This document shows positions 1 to 9,834 of a DNA stretch of 64,000 bases, in pieces. The notes beneath the pieces were generated by a model, which saw only the letters and a program-made list of their open reading frames with translations, had not been told where the DNA came from and did not search any database. A program made the translations under genes and the position numbers. Positions within the stretch are counted from its first letter, which is position 1. Each line of letters begins with the position of its first letter. Source of the DNA: Microbacterium galbinum. GTDB taxonomy: Bacteria; Actinomycetota; Actinomycetes; Actinomycetales; Microbacteriaceae. The stretch is from assembly GCF_023091225.1 (NCBI RefSeq), contig NZ_JAHWXM010000001.1, forward strand, positions 62,001 to 126,000, given 5' to 3'.

Positions 1-937
1 CTCGCTCGACCCCAACGACCTCGACGGCGCGAGCCCGTCGTCGTGGGGGAGCCAGATCTTCCACCGCGACTTCGAGCCCGGCTCGACGTTCAAGGCCATC
101 ACCGCCGCAGCCGTGATGGAGGGCGCGGGCGTCACGCCTCTGAGCACCGTCAGCGCCGCATCGAAGGAGACCTTCCCGAACGGCGCCGTGATCAACGACG
201 CCTTCACCCACCCCGCGTACAACTACACGCTCGCCGGTGGCCTCATCGACTCCTCCAACGTCGCGCTGTCGAAGTTCGGAACCATGGTCAGCCCCGAGGT
301 GCGCTACGACTACCTGCAGCGATTCGGCGTCGGGGAGGAGACCGTCGGATTCCCCACCGAGGTCTCCGGCATCCTGCATCCCGTCAGCGAGTGGGACAGT
401 CAGTCGCTGTACACGACGACCTTCGGTCAGTACTTCACGGTCACGGCCGCGCAGGTGGCGGGCGCCTACCAGGCGATCGCGAACGGAGGCGAGAAGATCG
501 ACCTCTCGCTGGTGGAGTCGTGCACGCAGCCCGACGGCACGGTCGTCGCGGCCGACGAGCCGCAGCACGACCGGATCATCACCGAGCAGACCGCATCCGA
601 CCTCACCCGGATGCTCGAGAACGTGGCGGTGCAGGGCGGCAACGCCGATCGCATCCAGGTTCCGGGGTATCGCGTGACGAGCAAGACCGGTACCGCGCAG
701 GTTCCCGACGGCAAGGGCGGCTACAAGGCCGGTGTCTACTTCACCAGCATGGTCGGGTTCGCCCCGGTCGACGACCCGCAGTACGTCGTCGTGGTCACCC
801 TCGACGAGCCGACTAAGGTTGTATCGTCCGCGGCAACCGCATCCGCCTTCCAAAAGGCGATGACGCAGGTGATGAAGACCTATCGCGTGATGCCGTCCTC
901 GACTCCCATGGACGAGTTGCTGCCCAAGTTCGAATAG
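1..937 (+). CDS. ftsI: Division transpeptidase FtsI (PBP2/PBP3 class B), 5'-truncated by the window edge
   Basis: This is the C-terminal transpeptidase domain of a class B penicillin-binding protein that cross-links septal peptidoglycan outside the membrane. The reading frame is open from base 2 to the stop at 935-937. The three active-site motifs are all visible: STFK with the nucleophilic serine codon at 83-85, SSN at 251-259, and KTGT from 683. The N-terminal membrane anchor and dimerisation domain lie outside the window. murF starts 27 bases downstream in the same direction, which places this gene in the division and cell wall cluster and supports FtsI over other class B enzymes. No murE lies between the two genes. 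Confidence 0.95.
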   Translation, partial: SLDPNDLDGASPSSWGSQIFHRDFEPGSTFKAITAAAVMEGAGVTPLSTVSAASKETFPNGAVINDAFTHPAYNYTLAGGLIDSSNVALSKFGTMVSPEVRYDYLQRFGVGEETVGFPTEVSGILHPVSEWDSQSLYTTTFGQYFTVTAAQVAGAYQAIANGGEKIDLSLVESCTQPDGTVVAADEPQHDRIITEQTASDLTRMLENVAVQGGNADRIQVPGYRVTSKTGTAQVPDGKGGYKAGVYFTSMVGFAPVDDPQYVVVVTLDEPTKVVSSAATASAFQKAMTQVMKTYRVMPSSTPMDELLPKFE

Positions 938-964
938 CCGGCGAGAGCCGCGCCTGGAGATGTC

Positions 965-2377
965 ATGATCGCCCTGTCGCTCGCTGAGATCGCCGAAGCC
1001 ATCGGCGGTGAGCTGCGCCTTGCCGGAACCGATATGGCCGGCACCGTCGTCGACGGCACCGTCGACACCGATTCCCGCACCATGGGTCCGCGTTCGATCT
1101 TCGTCGCGAAGCCCGGTGCCGAGACGGACGGCCATCGCTTCGTCGGAGCCGCCGTCGATGCGGGGGCCGCGCTCGCGATCGTCGAGCACGCGGTCGACGT
1201 CGAGGTGAGCCAGATCGTGGTGGCGGATGCCGTCGTCGCGCTCGGCGCACTCGCACGGGAGGTCGTGCGCCGCGTGCGGGAGAATGGCGACCTCAAGATC
1301 GTCGGGATCACCGGCTCGAACGGCAAGACGACCACCAAGAACTTCCTCGCGCGCATCCTGTCAGACGAGGGCGAGACCGTCGCCCCCGTCAAATCGTTCA
1401 ACAACGAGGTGGGTGCCCCCGTCACGATGCTGCGCGTGACCGAGACCACGCGTTTCCTCGTCAGCGAGTTCGGCGCGGCCGCGCCCGGCAGCATCGCGCA
1501 TCTGGCAGGACTCGTCGAGCCGGACGTCGCGGTCGTGCTCATGGTCGGGATGGCGCATGCCGGCGGCTTCGGCGGCATCGAGGAGACGGCGAAGGCCAAG
1601 TCCGAGCTCGTCGCCGCCGCCAGGGCGACCGGCACCGCCGTTCTCAACGTCGACGACGCGCGCGTCGCGGCGATGCGTGACCTCGCCGAATCCCGCGGCA
1701 TGCGCGTGGTCGGCTTCGGACAGAGCCCGGTGGCCGAGGTGCGTGCGCACGACATCGAGGTGTCCGCCTCGGGAACCCGGTGCGTCATCGAGACCGCGGG
1801 ACGGAGCATCCCTCTCGATCTCCGGGTGCTCGGCGCGCACCACATCACCAACGCCCTCGCCGCGATCGCCGCCGCGGGAGTCCTCGGCGTGTCCGCGGAG
1901 GACGCCGTCGCTCGCCTCGCGACCGTCGAGATCGCGGAGCGCTGGCGCATGCAGCCCCTCGGCAACGAGCGCGTGCGCATCATCAACGACGCCTACAACG
2001 CGAGCCCCGACTCGATGGCGGCCGCCCTGCGCACCCTCGCGCAGATCACCGGTCCCGACGAGCGCACCGTCGCCGTCCTCGGAGCCATGAGCGAGCTCGG
2101 TGAGAGCGCGGGGGAGGAGCACGACCGTATCGGTCTGCTCGCCGTGCGCCTCAACATCCGCCGCATCGTGGTCGTCGGCCCCGAGGCCCGACGCCTCTAC
2201 CTCTCCGCCGTGGGCGAGGGATCCTGGGACAGCGAAGCCGTGCACCTGCCCGATCAGGATGCCGCCTTCGAATACCTCCGTTCCGAGCTGCGCGACGGCG
2301 ATCGCGTGCTCGTCAAGTCATCAAACTCCGTGGGCCTCCGGCATCTCGGCGATCGTCTGGGAGAATTGTTCTCGTGA
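965..2377 (+). CDS. murF: UDP-MurNAc-tripeptide--D-Ala-D-Ala ligase MurF
   Basis: MurF adds D-Ala-D-Ala to the UDP-MurNAc tripeptide, the last cytoplasmic precursor step. The 470-residue product has the usual Mur ligase length. The P-loop GSNGKTT sits at residues 117-123, and a YNASPDSM stretch typical of MurF lies in the second half. The ATG at 965 follows a GGAGATG ribosome site. The final stop overlaps the GTG of mraY (GTGA at 2374-2377), so the two are translationally coupled. Confidence 0.96.
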   Translation: MIALSLAEIAEAIGGELRLAGTDMAGTVVDGTVDTDSRTMGPRSIFVAKPGAETDGHRFVGAAVDAGAALAIVEHAVDVEVSQIVVADAVVALGALAREVVRRVRENGDLKIVGITGSNGKTTTKNFLARILSDEGETVAPVKSFNNEVGAPVTMLRVTETTRFLVSEFGAAAPGSIAHLAGLVEPDVAVVLMVGMAHAGGFGGIEETAKAKSELVAAARATGTAVLNVDDARVAAMRDLAESRGMRVVGFGQSPVAEVRAHDIEVSASGTRCVIETAGRSIPLDLRVLGAHHITNALAAIAAAGVLGVSAEDAVARLATVEIAERWRMQPLGNERVRIINDAYNASPDSMAAALRTLAQITGPDERTVAVLGAMSELGESAGEEHDRIGLLAVRLNIRRIVVVGPEARRLYLSAVGEGSWDSEAVHLPDQDAAFEYLRSELRDGDRVLVKSSNSVGLRHLGDRLGELFS

Positions 2378-3486
2378 GGTCACTCATCATGGCGGCGGCG
2401 ATCTCGCTCGCCTTCACCCTTTTCCTGACTCCCGTCTTCCTGCGGCTCTTCCGCAAGTGGGGCTGGGGGCAGGTCATCCGCACCCCCGAAGCGCTCGAGA
2501 ACCCGAGTCACGAGGCGAAACGCGGCACACCGACGATGGGCGGTGTGATCTTCATCATCGGCACCATCGTCGGATACTTCACCGGCGTGTACGTCGGCGG
2601 CGCGGTGCCCGCGCTCTCGGCCCTCCTCGTGATCTGGCTCATGATCGGCTTCGGTGCGGTCGGCTTCATCGACGACTACATGAAGGTGCGCAGTCAGCGC
2701 AGCCTGGGTCTCTCGGGCTGGCGGAAGGTGATCGGCCAGCTCCTCGTGATCGTCCCCTTCGGGATCGTGGCGCTGAACTTCCCCAACAAGTTCGGGCAGA
2801 CGCCCGCGAGCGAGTCGATCTCGCTGTTCCGCGACATCACCTGGCTCAACCTCTTCGCCTTCGGCGTGATCATCGGCTGGGCCCTCTACCTCATCTGGAT
2901 CGCCGTGATCGGGGTCGCGACCTCGAACAGCGTGAACCTCACGGACGGGCTCGACGGCCTCGCGGCAGGCGCCGGAGTCATCGTCGTCGGTGCGTACAGC
3001 CTCATGGCGTTCTGGCAGTACAAGCAGCCCTGCGTCGGTGAAGGCGTCGACATGGGGGCCCTCGCCGGCTGCTACGAGGTGCGCGACCCGTTCAATCTCG
3101 CCATCATCGCCGCATCCTTCGCCGGTGCCCTCATCGGGTTCCTCTGGTGGAACGCCCCCAAGGCCAAGGTGTTCATGGGCGATGTGGGTTCCATGGCTAT
3201 CGGTGGTGTGATCACCGCCCTCGCGATCCTGACCCGCACCGAGCTGCTGCTCTTCGTGATCGCGGGTGTGTTCGTGCTCTCCTCCGGATCGGTGATCCTG
3301 CAGCGCGCGTACTTCAAGCTCACGCGCGGCAAGCGCCTGTTCCTCATGAGTCCCTTCCATCACCACCTCGAGATGCGCGGCTGGGCCGAGGTGACCATCG
3401 TCGTCCGACTGTGGATCATCGCGGGTCTCCTGGCGGTCTCGGCCGTGGGGCTCTTCTACGTCGAATGGCTCACCCGTGTCGGTTGA
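2374..3486 (+). CDS. mraY: Phospho-MurNAc-pentapeptide transferase MraY
   Basis: MraY is an integral membrane enzyme that moves phospho-MurNAc-pentapeptide from UDP to undecaprenyl phosphate, giving lipid I. The 370-residue product has about ten hydrophobic segments. It shows the catalytic aspartate pair D100-D101 (FIDDYMK), an NLTDGLDGLAAG loop, FMGDVGS, and the HHHLE motif near the C-terminus. The GTG start overlaps the murF stop by 4 bases, and the end overlaps the start of murD. Confidence 0.97.
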   Translation: MRSLIMAAAISLAFTLFLTPVFLRLFRKWGWGQVIRTPEALENPSHEAKRGTPTMGGVIFIIGTIVGYFTGVYVGGAVPALSALLVIWLMIGFGAVGFIDDYMKVRSQRSLGLSGWRKVIGQLLVIVPFGIVALNFPNKFGQTPASESISLFRDITWLNLFAFGVIIGWALYLIWIAVIGVATSNSVNLTDGLDGLAAGAGVIVVGAYSLMAFWQYKQPCVGEGVDMGALAGCYEVRDPFNLAIIAASFAGALIGFLWWNAPKAKVFMGDVGSMAIGGVITALAILTRTELLLFVIAGVFVLSSGSVILQRAYFKLTRGKRLFLMSPFHHHLEMRGWAEVTIVVRLWIIAGLLAVSAVGLFYVEWLTRVG

Positions 3487-5014
3487 CGAGCGCCTGCGCA
3501 CCCTCACCAGTTGGAACGCCGACTGGAAGGGTCTGAGGGTCGCGGTCCTCGGACTCTCGATGACCGGGTTCTCGGTCGCCGACACCCTCACCGAGCTCGG
3601 TGCCGACGTCCTCGTGCTCAGCGAGTCCGCCGACGAGGAGTACGAGCGCCTGGTCCCCGTGATCGGCGCCCGTCTCGAGATCGGATCGCTCGCGACGGTG
3701 CCTGCGGCCCTCACCGACTTCGACCCCGAGGTGGTGATCGCGTCGCCCGGCTTCGCGCCTGCGCATCCGATCATCCGGTGGACGCAGGAAGCCGGAATCG
3801 CGCTGTGGGGCGACATCGAACTCGCCTGGCGAGTGCGCGACAAGGTCGTGCGCGACGACGGCACTCCGGCCGAGTGGGTGCTCATCACGGGGACCAACGG
3901 CAAGACGACCACGACCCAGCTCACCGCAGCACTGCTCGTCGAGGGCGGGCTGCGCGCCGCGCCCTGCGGCAACATCGGCGTGCCGGTGCTCGATGCGGTG
4001 CGCGACCCCGCCGGATTCGACGTCTTCGTGGTCGAGCTCTCCAGCCATCAGCTCTGGTACCTCGGGCTCTCGCAGCCGGAGGGGGAACTCTTCCCGCACG
4101 CCTCCGTCTGCCTCAACCTCGCCGACGACCACCTCGTGTGGCACGGCAGCGCCGAGGCGTACCGCGACGCGAAGGCCTTGGTCTACCGCAACACCCGCGT
4201 CGCGTGCGTCTACAACAAGGCCGATGAGGCCACCCGGCGCATGGTCGAGGAGGCAGAGGTCGTCGACGGGGCGCGCGCGATCGGGTTCGACCTGGGAACA
4301 CCCGGACCCAGCGATCTGGGAGTCGTCGAGGGCCTGCTCGTCGACCGGGCCTTCCTCGACGACCGGGCCCGTAGCGCGCTCGAGATCACCACGGTCGCCG
4401 ATCTGCAGCGGGTCGGCCTCGTGGCTCCGCACATCGTGCAGAACATCCTCGCCGCGAGCGCGCTCGCGCGCTCGCTCGGCGTCGAACCCGAGGCGATCCA
4501 CTCGGCACTCGAATCGTTCCGGCTCGACGCCCACCGCATCCAGGTCATCGCCACGCACGCGGGCATCACCTGGATCGACGACTCGAAGGCGACGAACCCG
4601 CACGCCGCGGCATCCTCGCTGCGCGCGTACCCCGGTTCGGTGTGGGTCGTGGGGGGAGATCTGAAGGGCGTCGACATCGCCGATCTCGTCGCGAGCTCCG
4701 GCGGAACGGCACGCGCCGCGGTCGTGATCGGAGTCGAGCGAGCCTCCGTCGTCGCGGCATTCGAACGACACGCGCCGACGGTGCCGGTGTTCGAGGTGGA
4801 TGCTGGCGACACTGGAGATGTCATGAATCGTGTCGTGGAGATCGCGGCGGGGATCGTCGACGACGAGGGCACGGTTCTGCTGGCCCCGGCGGCGGCATCC
4901 TTCGACCAGTTCACCAGTTACGCGGATCGTGGCCATCGCTTCGCCGAGGCGGTGCGCACGTGGATCGACCGGGGGAGTGCCGATGACGCAGGTGGCTCGC
5001 CCTCCGCGTTCTGA
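3476..5014 (+). CDS. murD: UDP-MurNAc-L-alanine--D-glutamate ligase MurD
   Basis: MurD adds D-glutamate to UDP-MurNAc-L-alanine in the cytoplasm. It has the Mur ligase P-loop TGTNGKTTTT, a central ELSSHQLWY segment and an IDDSKATNPHA segment in the C-terminal part, all typical of MurD. At 512 residues it is longer than the common 440-490, with the extra length spread through the middle domain. The GTG start lies inside the end of mraY (11-base overlap), and the 3' end overlaps ftsW. Confidence 0.95.
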   Translation: MSVDERLRTLTSWNADWKGLRVAVLGLSMTGFSVADTLTELGADVLVLSESADEEYERLVPVIGARLEIGSLATVPAALTDFDPEVVIASPGFAPAHPIIRWTQEAGIALWGDIELAWRVRDKVVRDDGTPAEWVLITGTNGKTTTTQLTAALLVEGGLRAAPCGNIGVPVLDAVRDPAGFDVFVVELSSHQLWYLGLSQPEGELFPHASVCLNLADDHLVWHGSAEAYRDAKALVYRNTRVACVYNKADEATRRMVEEAEVVDGARAIGFDLGTPGPSDLGVVEGLLVDRAFLDDRARSALEITTVADLQRVGLVAPHIVQNILAASALARSLGVEPEAIHSALESFRLDAHRIQVIATHAGITWIDDSKATNPHAAASSLRAYPGSVWVVGGDLKGVDIADLVASSGGTARAAVVIGVERASVVAAFERHAPTVPVFEVDAGDTGDVMNRVVEIAAGIVDDEGTVLLAPAAASFDQFTSYADRGHRFAEAVRTWIDRGSADDAGGSPSAF

Positions 5015-6224
5015 GTCCGGCGGTCTCGCCGCTCGGGTCTCGCTCGGGCGCCGGTTCACGCCGGTGTCGACCGAGTTCCTGTTGATCGCCTCGACCGCGC
5101 TGCTCCTCACCCTCTTCGGGCTCGTCATGGTGCTCTCGGCGACGAGCGCGACCGCCGTCGCGAACGGCTCCAACCCGATGAGCGGCGCACTGCGCCAGGG
5201 GATCTTCGCGATCCTCGGCATCCCGCTCATGTTCTTGATCAGCCGATTGCCGGTGCGCTTCCTCAAGAAGCTGGCCTGGCCGGCTCTGTTCGGAGCGGTC
5301 GCGCTCCAGCTCCTGGTCTTCACCCCGCTCGGTGTCGCCGACGGCGGAAACCGCAACTGGATACAGGTCGTCGGCTTCCAGATGCAGCCCTCCGAGTTCC
5401 TGAAGCTCGCGCTGTCGCTCTGGATCGCCTACGTGCTGCTGCGCAAGCACGCGATGCTCGGAACGTGGCATCACGTCTTCATCCCGGTGGTGCCGGTCGG
5501 CGCGCTCGCGATCGGCACGGTGCTCGCGGGTAAGGACCTCGGCACCGCGATGGTGCTGGTCCTCATCCTCCTGGGGTGCCTGTTCTTCTCCGGGGTCAAG
5601 CTGCGGCTGTTCATCATCCCGGTGATCATAGGCGTCGCCGCGGTGCTCGCGTACGCGCTCTCGAGCACCGACCGCATGCGGCGCATCACCGCCAACTGCG
5701 ATGACATGGCCCTCTACAACACGGACTGCTATCAGTCGATCCACGGCATCTGGGGGATGGCCAACGGCGGCATCTTCGGCCTCGGGCTCGGCAACTCCCA
5801 GGAGAAGTACGGGTGGCTCCCCGCTCCCGGCAACGACTTCATCTTCGCGATCGTCGGGGAGGAGCTCGGCCTGATCGGATGCATCGTCGTGCTCGCCCTC
5901 TTCACGTTCTTCACCGTCGGCGCGTTCCACATCATCCGCAAGACCGACGATCCGTTCATCCGCGTCGCCGCGGGCGGGATCACGGTCTGGATCGCCGGAC
6001 AGGCCGTCCTCAACGTCGGCGTCGTCGTCGGGCTGTTCCCCGTGATGGGCGTTCCGCTCCCGTTCATGTCGCAGGGTGGCACCGCTCTCCTCGCCGTGCT
6101 CCTGGCATGCGGGGTGCTCCTCGCCTTCGCCCGCACGCTCCCGAGCGGCGAGAAGCAGGAGACCGCGTCACGCACCCGAGCTCGCGGGGTGCGCGCAGCG
6201 CGGCGGGGTAGGGTCTCGGAGTGA
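4983..6224 (+). CDS. ftsW: SEDS peptidoglycan glycosyltransferase FtsW
   Basis: FtsW is the SEDS-family polymerase that works with FtsI at the septum. The 413-residue product is mostly hydrophobic, with about ten membrane segments. The conserved C-terminal motif LPFMSQGGTALL is present, and an upstream loop carries the GxNDFIF-type motif (PGNDFIFAIVGEELG). The frame stays open back to 4830, but the ATG at 4983 is chosen because it gives a normal N-terminus after a GGGGAG ribosome site. It overlaps the end of murD by 32 bases and the start of murG by 4. Confidence 0.95.
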   Translation: MTQVARPPRSESGGLAARVSLGRRFTPVSTEFLLIASTALLLTLFGLVMVLSATSATAVANGSNPMSGALRQGIFAILGIPLMFLISRLPVRFLKKLAWPALFGAVALQLLVFTPLGVADGGNRNWIQVVGFQMQPSEFLKLALSLWIAYVLLRKHAMLGTWHHVFIPVVPVGALAIGTVLAGKDLGTAMVLVLILLGCLFFSGVKLRLFIIPVIIGVAAVLAYALSSTDRMRRITANCDDMALYNTDCYQSIHGIWGMANGGIFGLGLGNSQEKYGWLPAPGNDFIFAIVGEELGLIGCIVVLALFTFFTVGAFHIIRKTDDPFIRVAAGGITVWIAGQAVLNVGVVVGLFPVMGVPLPFMSQGGTALLAVLLACGVLLAFARTLPSGEKQETASRTRARGVRAARRGRVSE

Positions 6225-7300
6225 CCTCGTACCTTCTCGCCGGCGGTGGTACCGCCGGCCATGTGAACCCCCTGCTCGCCGTCGCCGATGGACTGGTCGC
6301 GCGTGACGCCGACGCCACCGTCCTCGTTCTCGGAACGGCCGAGGGGCTCGAGGCGCGTCTGGTTCCCGAACGCGGCTACGAGCTGCTCGTCGTCGACAAG
6401 GTGCCGTTCCCGCGCCGCCCGAACCGCCAGGCGCTGGGGTTCCCGCAGCGCTTCCGCCGCGCGATCGCGCAGGTGCGCCAGCACATCCGCACGCACGCCG
6501 TCGACGTGGTCGTCGGCTTCGGCGGGTACGCCTCGGCGCCGGCCTATGTGGCCGCGCGCCGCGAGGGCATCCCGTTCGTGGTTCACGAGGCGAACGCCAA
6601 GCCGGGACTCGCGAACGTGCTCGGAGCGCGCGGGGCGGCCGCGGTCGGCGTCGCTTTCGCGGGCACACCGCTGCGCGGCAGCGAGGTCGTCGGCATGCCG
6701 CTGCGTCGCGAGATCATCGAACTGGACCGTGCGGCGACCCGTGCCGAGGCGGCGCGGCACTTCGATCTCGATTCCGATGCGCCCGTGCTGCTCGTGTTCG
6801 GTGGCTCGCTCGGGGCCCAGCGTCTCAACGAGGCGTTCGCGGACTCGTGGGGTGACGTGCTCGCGGCCGGGTGGCAGCTGCTCCACGTCACGGGCGAGCG
6901 CAGCGACCTCGCCGATCCGGGGGTTCCCGGCTACGCGATGCGGCGCTATGTCGATCGCATGGACCTCGCCTTCGCCCTCGCCGATCTCATCGTCTCGCGC
7001 TCCGGAGCCGCGACGGTCAGCGAGATCAGTGCGCTCGGGATCCCGGCACTGTACGTCCCGTATTCCGTCGGCAACGGCGAGCAGCGGCTGAATGCGGCGT
7101 CCGCCGTCGCCGCGGGGGCCGCCCGGCTGCTCGATGACGGGACCTTCGACGGTGACGCCGTGCGCCGGGAGGTCGTGCCCCTGCTGGCGGATCGCGCGCG
7201 CCTGGCGCAGATGGCCGATGCCGCCGAGAAGGCGGGAACCCGCAGCGGCACCGAGAACGTCATCGCACTGGTCGATCGCTCGCTGAGCGCCCGGAAGTAG
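6221..7300 (+). CDS. murG: Lipid II synthase MurG (UDP-GlcNAc transferase)
   Basis: MurG is a GT28 glycosyltransferase that adds GlcNAc to lipid I on the inner membrane face. The N-terminal glycine-rich loop LAGGGTAGHVNP and the FGGSLGAQRLN loop at the start of the C-terminal domain are diagnostic, and the 359-residue length is standard. The GTG start overlaps the ftsW stop as GTGA. A TAGGGT hexamer at 6209-6214 might be an internal promoter, but no good -35 element is visible. Confidence 0.96.
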   Translation: MTSYLLAGGGTAGHVNPLLAVADGLVARDADATVLVLGTAEGLEARLVPERGYELLVVDKVPFPRRPNRQALGFPQRFRRAIAQVRQHIRTHAVDVVVGFGGYASAPAYVAARREGIPFVVHEANAKPGLANVLGARGAAAVGVAFAGTPLRGSEVVGMPLRREIIELDRAATRAEAARHFDLDSDAPVLLVFGGSLGAQRLNEAFADSWGDVLAAGWQLLHVTGERSDLADPGVPGYAMRRYVDRMDLAFALADLIVSRSGAATVSEISALGIPALYVPYSVGNGEQRLNAASAVAAGAARLLDDGTFDGDAVRREVVPLLADRARLAQMADAAEKAGTRSGTENVIALVDRSLSARK

Positions 7301-7312
7301 ACTGAGAACGAC

Positions 7313-8713
7313 ATGATCAGACCTGACCTCTCCCTGCCGATTCCCGATTCGATCACGGCCGCGCACTTCATCGGCATCGGCGGTTCGGGTATGAGCGGTC
7401 TCGCTCGGATGTTCCTCGATGCGGGTATCCGCGTCTCGGGATCCGACCGGGCCGACAGCGACAACCTGCGGGCCCTGGCGGCGGCCGGTGCGACGGTGCA
7501 CATCGGGCACGACGCGGCCCACCTCGGAGATGCCGACACCGTCGTGCACACCGGAGCGATCTGGCCCGAGAACCCCGAGTTCGTCACCGCGAAGGAGCGG
7601 GGACTCCACGTGATCCATCGATCCCAGGCGTTGCACTGGCTGATCGGCGACCGTCGACTGGTCTCGGTCGCGGGGGCCCACGGCAAGACGAGCTCCACCG
7701 GGATGATCGTCACGGCGCTGCGCGATCTCGGCGCGGACCCGCACTTCGTCAACGGCGGAGTGATCGAGCAGCTCGGCGCGTCGAGCGCCACCGGATCCGG
7801 CGACCTCTTCGTGATCGAGGCAGACGAGTCCGACGGCACGTTCCTGCTCTATGACACGGCGGTCGCGCTCATCACGAACGTCGACCCCGACCACCTCGAC
7901 CACTTCGGCTCGGAGGAGGCGTTCCACGAGGCGTTCGTCCGGTTCGCGGACGGCGCGTCCGAAGCGGTCGTGATCTCCAGCGACGACGCGGGAGCGCTCC
8001 GCGTCGGTGCGGACCTCTCGCACCCCCGGGTGATCACCTTCGGCCAGGCCGAGGACGCCGACCTGCGTGTGACCGAGATCGAGACCGCCGGCGGGGTCGC
8101 CGCCACGCTCACGCGCGATGGTGAGAGCGTGCGCATGCAGCTCGCCGTCCCCGGCGTGCACAACGCGATCAACGCGGCCGGCGCGGTCGCCGTGCTCGGC
8201 GCGCTCGGCTACCCGCTCGCGGACGCCGTGCGTGCGGTGGAGGGTTTCGCCGGTACCGTTCGGCGCCTCGAGCTGCACGGCATCGCCCGGGGCGTGAGCG
8301 TCTACGACGACTACGCGCATCACCCGACGGAGGTCCGAGCGGCGCTCGAGGCGATGCGCGGCATCGCCGGATCCGGCCGCCTGATCGCGATCCAGCAGCC
8401 CCACACGTACTCGCGCACCCAGCACATGTACCAGGAGTTCGCCGACGTCCTCGAGACGTACGCCGACCACACGGTGATGCTCGACGTCTACGGCGCGCGG
8501 GAGGACCCGGTTCCCGGAGTCACGGGCGAACTCGTGAGCGGCGCGTTTCGTGATCCCTCGCACGTGCACTTCGTCGCCGATTGGCAGCAGGCCTCGGATT
8601 ACACCGCGACGGTCGCGCGCGACGGCGACGTCGTGGTGACCCTCGGGTGCGGGAACGTCTACCAGATGATCCCGCAGGTGCTGGAGGCGCTGAGCCGGAC
8701 CGACGGGGCGTAG
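7313..8713 (+). CDS. murC: UDP-MurNAc--L-alanine ligase MurC
   Basis: MurC adds L-alanine to UDP-MurNAc, the first peptide step of wall precursor synthesis. It has the N-terminal [13 protein letters not shown] nucleotide-binding segment, the P-loop AGAHGKTSS, and a [10 protein letters not shown] motif typical of MurC in the C-terminal part. The length is 466 residues. A TAGACT hexamer at 7298-7303, just after the murG stop, may be an additional promoter. The ATG follows by 9 bases with a weak ribosome site. Confidence 0.96.
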   Translation: MIRPDLSLPIPDSITAAHFIGIGGSGMSGLARMFLDAGIRVSGSDRADSDNLRALAAAGATVHIGHDAAHLGDADTVVHTGAIWPENPEFVTAKERGLHVIHRSQALHWLIGDRRLVSVAGAHGKTSSTGMIVTALRDLGADPHFVNGGVIEQLGASSATGSGDLFVIEADESDGTFLLYDTAVALITNVDPDHLDHFGSEEAFHEAFVRFADGASEAVVISSDDAGALRVGADLSHPRVITFGQAEDADLRVTEIETAGGVAATLTRDGESVRMQLAVPGVHNAINAAGAVAVLGALGYPLADAVRAVEGFAGTVRRLELHGIARGVSVYDDYAHHPTEVRAALEAMRGIAGSGRLIAIQQPHTYSRTQHMYQEFADVLETYADHTVMLDVYGAREDPVPGVTGELVSGAFRDPSHVHFVADWQQASDYTATVARDGDVVVTLGCGNVYQMIPQVLEALSRTDGA

Positions 8714-8716
8714 CAG

Positions 8717-9670
8717 GTGCGACGTCCAGCTCCGCTTCCGACCGATCGGCCGAAGGAACCGGGCGCGAGTCCGTCGACGTCCCGGTCACGGCCCCGCGCG
8801 CCGCGCGAGGTCGGACCGGTGGGTGCGGAGACGACGCCGGAGAGCGCCGACCTCGGTATCGAAGCGGGAGCGGATGCGCTGATCGATTCGCCCACCGATG
8901 CGTCGGGCGATGCGCCGACGTCCACGCGCGACGTCTGGCGCGCGGCCCGCGCTCGTCGCAAGGCGCTGCGGGCGGAGATCCGCCGCTTCACTCAGCGTTC
9001 CCGTCGGCGACGCATCGTCGGCTGGAGCATCGTCGGCTCCCTTCTGCTGCTGGTGGGGGGCAGCGTCGCCGCCGCTTACAGCCCGCTCTTCGCCGTCGAG
9101 AAGATCACGATCGTCGGTGCCACCACCCTGGACCCCGCCGCCATCGAGGCGGCGCTCGGCGATCAGATCGGCACGCCGCTCGCGCTCGTCGACAGCAGTG
9201 AGATCAAAGCGGCGCTCATCGGCTTCCCCCTCATCGAGACATACGCGCTCGAGGCGCGCCCGCCGCACGACCTGACGGTGCGCATCGTCGAGCGCACCCC
9301 GGTGGGCGTGCTCCGCTCCGATGCCGGGTACACGCTCGTCGACGCGGCGGGTGTGGCACTCGCGACCACGACGGACCAGCCGGCAGGGCAGCCCCTCCTC
9401 GACATCGCAGGCGGTACCGACTCGAGCGCTTTCGAGAGTGCCGGCCTCGTCGTGCGCTCGCTCCCGGCGGACGTCCGCGCGCAGTTGACGGGTGTGCGTG
9501 CGACCACCGCCGATGACGTGACGTTGACGCTGAGCAGCGGTCTGACGGTGGTGTGGGGAAGCGAAGACGAGTCGGCGACGAAGGGCATCGTGCTCGCGAG
9601 GGCCCTCGCCGCGAACCCCGGCGCCGGGACGATCGACGTCTCGTCCCCGAACGCCGCCGTCGTCGGCTGA
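8717..9670 (+). CDS. ftsQ: Cell division protein FtsQ (POTRA domain)
   Basis: FtsQ is a bitopic divisome scaffold. The 317-residue product has a long charged cytoplasmic N-terminus, one membrane segment at about residues 100-122, then a POTRA domain and a beta domain outside. The sequence from about residue 128 (VEKITIVGATTLDPAAIEAAL) is the POTRA start. The GTG at 8717 lies 3 bases after the murC stop. The N-terminal tail is proline- and arginine-rich, so a start further downstream cannot be excluded. Confidence 0.9.
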   Translation: MRRPAPLPTDRPKEPGASPSTSRSRPRAPREVGPVGAETTPESADLGIEAGADALIDSPTDASGDAPTSTRDVWRAARARRKALRAEIRRFTQRSRRRRIVGWSIVGSLLLLVGGSVAAAYSPLFAVEKITIVGATTLDPAAIEAALGDQIGTPLALVDSSEIKAALIGFPLIETYALEARPPHDLTVRIVERTPVGVLRSDAGYTLVDAAGVALATTTDQPAGQPLLDIAGGTDSSAFESAGLVVRSLPADVRAQLTGVRATTADDVTLTLSSGLTVVWGSEDESATKGIVLARALAANPGAGTIDVSSPNAAVVG

Positions 9671-9770
9671 CGACTTTCGCGAGGAAACGCGCGACACGCC
9701 CATCCCGTTGCGCGCGCATGCCGATGCGGCGCATACCTTCGATCAAGAGAACGCAATACCGGGAAATACT

Positions 9771-9793
9771 TTACACCTCTACTTGAGGTTTAA
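9771..9793 (+). promoter_or_regulatory. AT-rich imperfect palindrome upstream of ftsZ
   Basis: The ftsQ-ftsZ gap of 164 bases is the only sizeable gap in the division cluster. It turns AT-rich at 9750-9800. Within it, TTA-C-ACCTC is mirrored by GAGGT-T-TAA around a 5-base centre, with one mismatch. Nearby TACTTT (about 9767) and TTGAGG (about 9783) resemble promoter hexamers. This probably marks the main ftsZ promoter or operator region. The binding protein is unknown. Confidence 0.5.
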
Positions 9794-9834
9794 GGTTTGG
9801 CCCGATCCAGGCTCGAAAAACTCGGAGGCCGGCC

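Noticed and set aside
6209..6214. Independent murG promoter (TAGGGT)
   Set aside because: The hexamer is 6 bases before the GTG, but it lies inside ftsW with no -35 support, and the genes are coupled by overlap, so I did not list it as a feature.
5732..8569. A 945-codon open frame antisense to ftsW, murG and murC
   Set aside because: It lies opposite three well-supported genes and has the same low-complexity charged composition as other antisense frames here.
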